A stretch of 8,398 nt of DNA from an uncultured Candidatus Saccharibacteria bacterium (lineage in GTDB: Bacteria > Patescibacteriota > Saccharimonadia > Saccharimonadales > Saccharimonadaceae), in NCBI GenBank assembly GCA_938049075.1, contig CALICZ010000003.1, positions 1 through 8,398 of the forward strand, given 5' to 3'. The position numbers and the translations under genes are program-made. The notes beneath the pieces were generated by a model. The model was not told the origin of the DNA, did not search any database, and saw nothing but the letters and a program-made list of their open reading frames with translations. Within the stretch, counting starts at the first letter, position 1, and each line of letters begins with the position of its first letter. Positions 5,844 to 8,398 of this stretch are shown piece after piece.

Positions 5844-6750
5844 ATGGCTAAGCCGCATTACAATCATTGTGAGATACTAACAGCACCTCAGGATTATCGC
5901 CCACTGCCTAACCTATCAGCAGCGGTGCGACATGATGGTAAATATAATCGGCCTGATTCTCGTTTTTCGTCTGACCCGCTGCTGCGGGTTACTGATGATT
6001 TATCGTCAATAGCGTATGCAGTACCCGAAAAAGATCTTGCGCGTGGCGGTTCGTCGCGCCATGGAGCATTTGTTGCCCATGTGCGCTATGCTGAGCAGAA
6101 GCGCGATATGCCCGAAACACTTGTTATAAAACCTTCTACAGTGCCAATGGCTCTTGGTGAATTAGCTATGACGCAGTACCTAGAGCGTGAGGGTCTTGCG
6201 CCGTTCTCAGTAGATGGGCTCGTGGTTGATGGCGCACTGGAAGGTGCAGCTGCGCAGGATCGCAGTCGTGTTGCCTTGCTATTGTCGCGGTATCAGCCAG
6301 AAGTAGTGGGCTTTGATAGCCTTGCGTGGCATGAGATGAGTATGGATGATGTAGCGCTGTATGCTACCGAGGCAGCGACCGCATTAGCTGCATTACATAG
6401 AGTGGCAGTTGCGCATGGCGATGGCTATTTGCGTAATGTTGTGTGTCTCGGGTCAGCCAGCTCGTATGATTGATTTTGAACATGCGGTTAGTTTTTCAGA
6501 CGTTGTTGATCGAGCTGATGGAGGAGATGAAGCAGCGCAGCGCCATATAGCCGATAGGATGTCGCGTGACCTCTGTGGTATGTTCACCGATGTTGCGCAA
6601 CAGGTGCAGTTGACACGCGCAGTCGAGCGTAGTACGTGGCTTGATCCTGCGCTGAATGCATACTACGAGCAACTTGCGGTGCGGGGGCATAATCAGTTCA
6701 TTACTGCTGCATCGACTGTTATGGCGGCAGCGCGTCGTACCGTAGGGTAA
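5844..6750 (+). CDS. Small-molecule/protein-kinase-like phosphotransferase, interrupted by a +1 frameshift
   Basis: The gene is read in two frames: 5844 to about 6452 (203 codons), then from about 6454 to the TAA at 6748-6750 (98 codons), giving about 301 residues. Kinase-fold landmarks appear in order: a VIK lysine (K96), a Glu in GELAMTQYL (E106), a hinge-like LLLSRYQPE (145-153) and the catalytic loop HGDGYLRN (191-198). After the frame change comes MIDFEHA with the metal-binding Asp (6472-6474). This is the pattern of aminoglycoside-phosphotransferase, choline-kinase and RIO-like enzymes. The substrate and exact family are not recognised. The original frame ends at TGA 6471-6473. Removing one G from the GGG at 6450-6452 restores a continuous protein (CLGQPARMIDFE) with normal spacing between HGD and DFE. 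The break may be a recent mutation or a sequencing error. The upstream ATG at 5787 is rejected because a -10 box lies between it and 5844. Confidence 0.72.
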
Positions 6751-6756
6751 CCTACG
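6741..6756 (+). terminator. Hairpin at the stop codon of the kinase-like gene (weak terminator candidate)
   Basis: CGTAGG-GTAA-CCTACG is a perfect 6-bp stem with a GNRA-type tetraloop that contains the TAA stop. No clear T tract follows (TAGTTCACCTCTC), so it may stabilise the 3' end of the message rather than terminate transcription alone. Confidence 0.35.
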
Positions 6757-6769
6757 TAGTTCACCTCTC

Positions 6770-6798
6770 TTGATTTTCCCATTAGCACTCGCTATACT
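6770..6798 (+). promoter_or_regulatory. Sigma70-type promoter of groES-groEL
   Basis: TTGATT (6770-6775), a 17-bp spacer and TATACT (6793-6798) form a good housekeeping promoter, with a start expected near 6805. The HrcA operator overlaps the spacer, the -10 box and the start site. This indicates that heat-shock control here works through repression, not an alternative sigma factor. Confidence 0.75.
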
Positions 6799-6808
6799 AG
6801 AGTGCTAG
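6782..6808. promoter_or_regulatory. CIRCE operator (HrcA binding site)
   Basis: TTAGCACTC, 9 bp, then GAGTGCTAG matches the CIRCE consensus TTAGCACTC-N9-GAGTGCTAA at 17 of 18 arm positions; only the last base differs. The spacer GCTATACTA contains most of the -10 box, so bound HrcA would block RNA polymerase directly. No hrcA gene is in the window, so it should be elsewhere in the genome. Confidence 0.95.
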
Positions 6809-6810
6809 AA

Positions 6811-6832
6811 GCGCCTTGATTAATATGGGCGC
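6811..6832 (+). other. Stem-loop in the groES leader
   Basis: GCGCC (6811-6815) pairs with GGCGC (6828-6832) around a 12-nt AT-rich loop, extendable by one T-G pair. It lies a few bases after the predicted transcription start and 16 nt before the AAAGGGG ribosome-binding site. It may protect the 5' end of the message or tune translation with temperature; neither is shown. Confidence 0.35.
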
Positions 6833-6861
6833 GGTGATAAGTACTAAGAAAGGGGTAACCA

Positions 6862-7128
6862 ATGAGTTCACCAATCAAGCCAATGGCGCATTTCGTCGTG
6901 GCAGTTAAGGAGAAAAAGCCAGAGAAGACTGCCAGCGGGATCTTTTTGCCCGAGTCGGCTCAGGAGAAGTCGGAAGCTGCCAAGGTGATTGCTGTTGGAT
7001 CGGCAGTAGAAGATGTCGTAGTCGACGCGCGGGTGGTCTACAAGAACTACGCAGCTACCACCATTAAGCTCGACAAAGAAGAGTATTTGATTATCAAGGA
7101 CGAGGATATCCTCGCGACAGTAGAATAG
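6862..7128 (+). CDS. groES: Co-chaperonin GroES (short form)
   Basis: GroES forms the heptameric lid of the GroEL folding chamber in the cytoplasm. The 88-residue protein is shorter than the usual 95-100. IKPMAHFVVAVKEKK (5-19) corresponds to the first strands. The mobile loop that touches GroEL is KTASGIFLPES (22-32), with its hydrophobic IFL tripeptide. The C-terminal YLIIKDEDILATVE matches the conserved family ending. The region around 45-65, which normally forms the roof hairpin and dome, is contracted, and the common DRV near the N-terminus is replaced by HFV. ATG 6862 has AAAGGGG (6849-6855) upstream. The gene is first in a CIRCE-controlled operon, 12 bp before groEL. Confidence 0.93.
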   Translation: MSSPIKPMAHFVVAVKEKKPEKTASGIFLPESAQEKSEAAKVIAVGSAVEDVVVDARVVYKNYAATTIKLDKEEYLIIKDEDILATVE

Positions 7129-7140
7129 GAGAACTAGTCT

Positions 7141-8398
7141 ATGGCAAAAAAAGTATTTTACGATGAAGATGCGCGTCGCCGGATTTTGGGTGGGGCAGAG
7201 ATCCTCTACAACGCAGTGAAGACAACGATGGGGCCAAAGGGTCGCAACGTCGTCATTGGCAAAAGCTACGGTGGCCCAAGCGTCACGCACGATGGTGTAA
7301 CGGTAGCCAAGGGTATCGACATCGAGGATGTTGATGATGAAACCCTAGGCTTTAAGGTAGGGGCAGAGCTTATTAAGCAAGCCGCCAACAAAATGAACGA
7401 TGTGGCTGGTGATGGCACAACTACTGTGACGGTTTTGACTTACCACATTCTCAGCGAGGCAAACAAGCTGATTGCTGCTGGTCACAACCCAATGCTACTG
7501 CGCAAGGGTCTGGAGCGGGCTGCGGCAGAGGTCACAGCGGCTTTGAGCGAGCAGGCAGAAGACATTCGCAATGACGAAACACGCGTCGCAGAGGTGGCAA
7601 CTATCTCGGCGGGTGATGACGCGATTGGTCGGCTGATTGCTGATGTAATGGAGAAGATCGGGCCCAATGGCGTGGTGACGGTTGAGGAAGGCCGCGGCCT
7701 TGAGTTAGAGAGCGAAGTGGTCGAGGGCTTTACCGTTCAGCGCGGCTTCGTCAGCCCATACATGGCAACAGATACGAAGCGAATGGAAGCGGTATACGAC
7801 AAGCCAGCCATCGTTATTACCGACAAGAAGATTTCTTCTATCAAGGAGATTTTGCAGGTTTTGGAGGCAGTTGCTGCGACTGGGAAAAAGGATTTTGTGA
7901 TTATTGCTGAAGATGTTGAGGGTGAGGCTCTGGCTTCTTTGGTTTTGAATAAAATCAGAGGAATGCTGAATGTTTTGACCGTGAAGGCTCCTGGATTCGG
8001 AGATAGGAAAAAGGAAATGCTTCGCGATATCGCGGTAGTAACTGGTGCAACAGTGATTACAGAAGAGCTTGGGCTTAAACTAGAAGATGCTACGATTGAG
8101 ATGCTTGGAAGAGCTGATAAAGTAATTGCGACTAAAGACACGACCGTAATCGTAGATGGGAAAGGCGATCCGACGGCTATCAATGAAAGAGCCGATCAAA
8201 TCAAAGCACAGCTCTGAATGACCACTTCCGATTATGATAGAGAAAAACTAGCTGAAAGACTGGCTAAACTCGTTGGTGGAGTGGCGGTTATTCAGGTAGG
8301 AGCTGCGACTGAAATGGAAATGAAAAACAAGAAATACAAGATTGAAGATGCTTTGAATGCAACTAGAGCTGCTATTGAGGAGGGAATCGTTGCCGGAG
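7141..8398 (+). CDS. groEL: Chaperonin GroEL, 3' end outside window, interrupted by in-frame TGA at 8215-8217
   Basis: GroEL is the ATP-driven 14-subunit folding chamber. ATG 7141 has AGGAGA (7127-7132) 8 nt upstream. Clear landmarks are GPKGRNVV (31-38), DGVTVAK with catalytic D51, AGDGTTT (89-95), AEDVEGEAL (256-264) and VKAPGFGDRKKEML (281-294). After 358 codons the frame meets TGA, but conserved GroEL sequence resumes at once in the same frame (MTTSDYDREKL, VGGVAVIQVGAATE, IEDALNATRAA). It stays open to the window end, about 419 codons in total. The Asp matching E. coli D398 is at 8347-8349, beyond the TGA, so a protein ending at 8217 would lack the second part of the ATPase domain and be non-functional. 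Codon use also changes from about codon 230-270 onward. The full gene would be about 540 codons. Confidence 0.93.
7830..8398 (+). other. groEL: Segment of groEL with foreign codon use (mosaic or assembly chimera)
   Basis: Before codon 230 all 12 Arg codons are CGN and none of 23 Gly codons is GGA. After it 7 of 8 Arg codons are AGA or AGG and 8 of 15 Gly codons are GGA. The change is sharp and lies within or just after the conserved DKKISSIKEIL stretch. The in-frame TGA lies inside this segment. Its left boundary is approximate. Confidence 0.7.
8215..8217 (+). other. groEL: In-frame TGA codon inside groEL
   Basis: The codon falls between QIKAQL and MTTSDYD, where most GroELs have Glu (as in QIEEATSDYD). 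No frame change is involved. It could be UGA read as Gly in a recoded source organism, a nonsense mutation, or an error. GGA to TGA is one change, whereas GAA to TGA needs two. Confidence 0.8.

Noticed and set aside
6445..6473. Programmed +1 frameshifting in the kinase-like gene
   Set aside because: There is no RF2-like site: the stop in the original frame is about 20 nt past the likely shift point, and a single extra G in GGG is a simpler cause. Kept only as a minor alternative.
8215..8217. UGA read as selenocysteine
   Set aside because: The position is not a Cys site in GroEL, and no hairpin of the bacterial SECIS type is evident right after it.
8218..8398. ATG at 8218 as the start of a separate gene after groEL
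   Set aside because: The sequence is the direct continuation of GroEL in the same frame, with no ribosome-binding site, and no known protein starts at this point of the chaperonin.
1..8398. CRISPR array, transposon ends, tRNA or rRNA genes
   Set aside because: No regularly spaced repeats, terminal inverted repeats, transposase-like proteins or recognisable RNA-gene sequences were seen on either strand.

Overview
The window looks like a chromosomal stretch from a Candidate Phyla Radiation bacterium, most likely a Saccharibacterium (TM7). This rests on my recognition of the GroEL N-terminal half, the shortened GroES and a set of small, tightly packed genes. It is not based on any database search. 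Two genes clearly use TGA as a genuine stop (2952-2954 and 2972-2974 on the minus strand), so the host appears to use the standard bacterial code.

Layout. From 1 to 2355 there is a plus-strand run: the 3' end of an ABC-transporter ATPase, its ABC-2 permease starting right after the ATPase stop, a membrane-anchored thioredoxin-fold protein with a CPWC motif, and a small cysteine-rich (probably zinc-binding) protein. A histidine-phosphatase-family gene (2379-2954) follows from its own, apparently leaderless, promoter. It converges with a minus-strand block: a DUF488/YeaO-like gene, a 14-helix drug:proton antiporter (DHA2 family) and a Nudix hydrolase. Divergent from the Nudix gene is a small-molecule-kinase-like gene (5844-6750), also probably leaderless and carrying a frameshift between its HGD and DFE motifs. 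The window ends with the groES-groEL heat-shock operon, driven by a sigma70-type promoter with a textbook CIRCE operator laid over its -10 box.

Themes. The genes form a stress and export neighbourhood: two exporters, a redox-type protein, a house-cleaning Nudix enzyme and the chaperonin. Regulatory signals are unusually readable. They include an extended -10 motif of the form TGCTAyamT in front of several genes, two -10 boxes placed so that the transcript should begin at or next to the start codon, CIRCE, and an 11-bp direct repeat bracketing the efflux-pump promoter.

The strangest part is groEL. At about codon 230-270 its codon use changes abruptly: Arg goes from all CGN to almost all AGR, and GGA goes from absent to the commonest Gly codon. 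An in-frame TGA then appears at 8215-8217, yet perfectly conserved GroEL sequence continues in the same frame to the window end. The 3' part therefore looks as if it came from a different organism, possibly one of the relatives that read UGA as glycine (Absconditabacteria/Gracilibacteria). Whether this is real recombination or a chimeric assembly cannot be decided from the sequence. I found no mobile element, CRISPR array, tRNA or rRNA, and no convincing new multi-gene system. No stretch over 300 bases lacks a gene.
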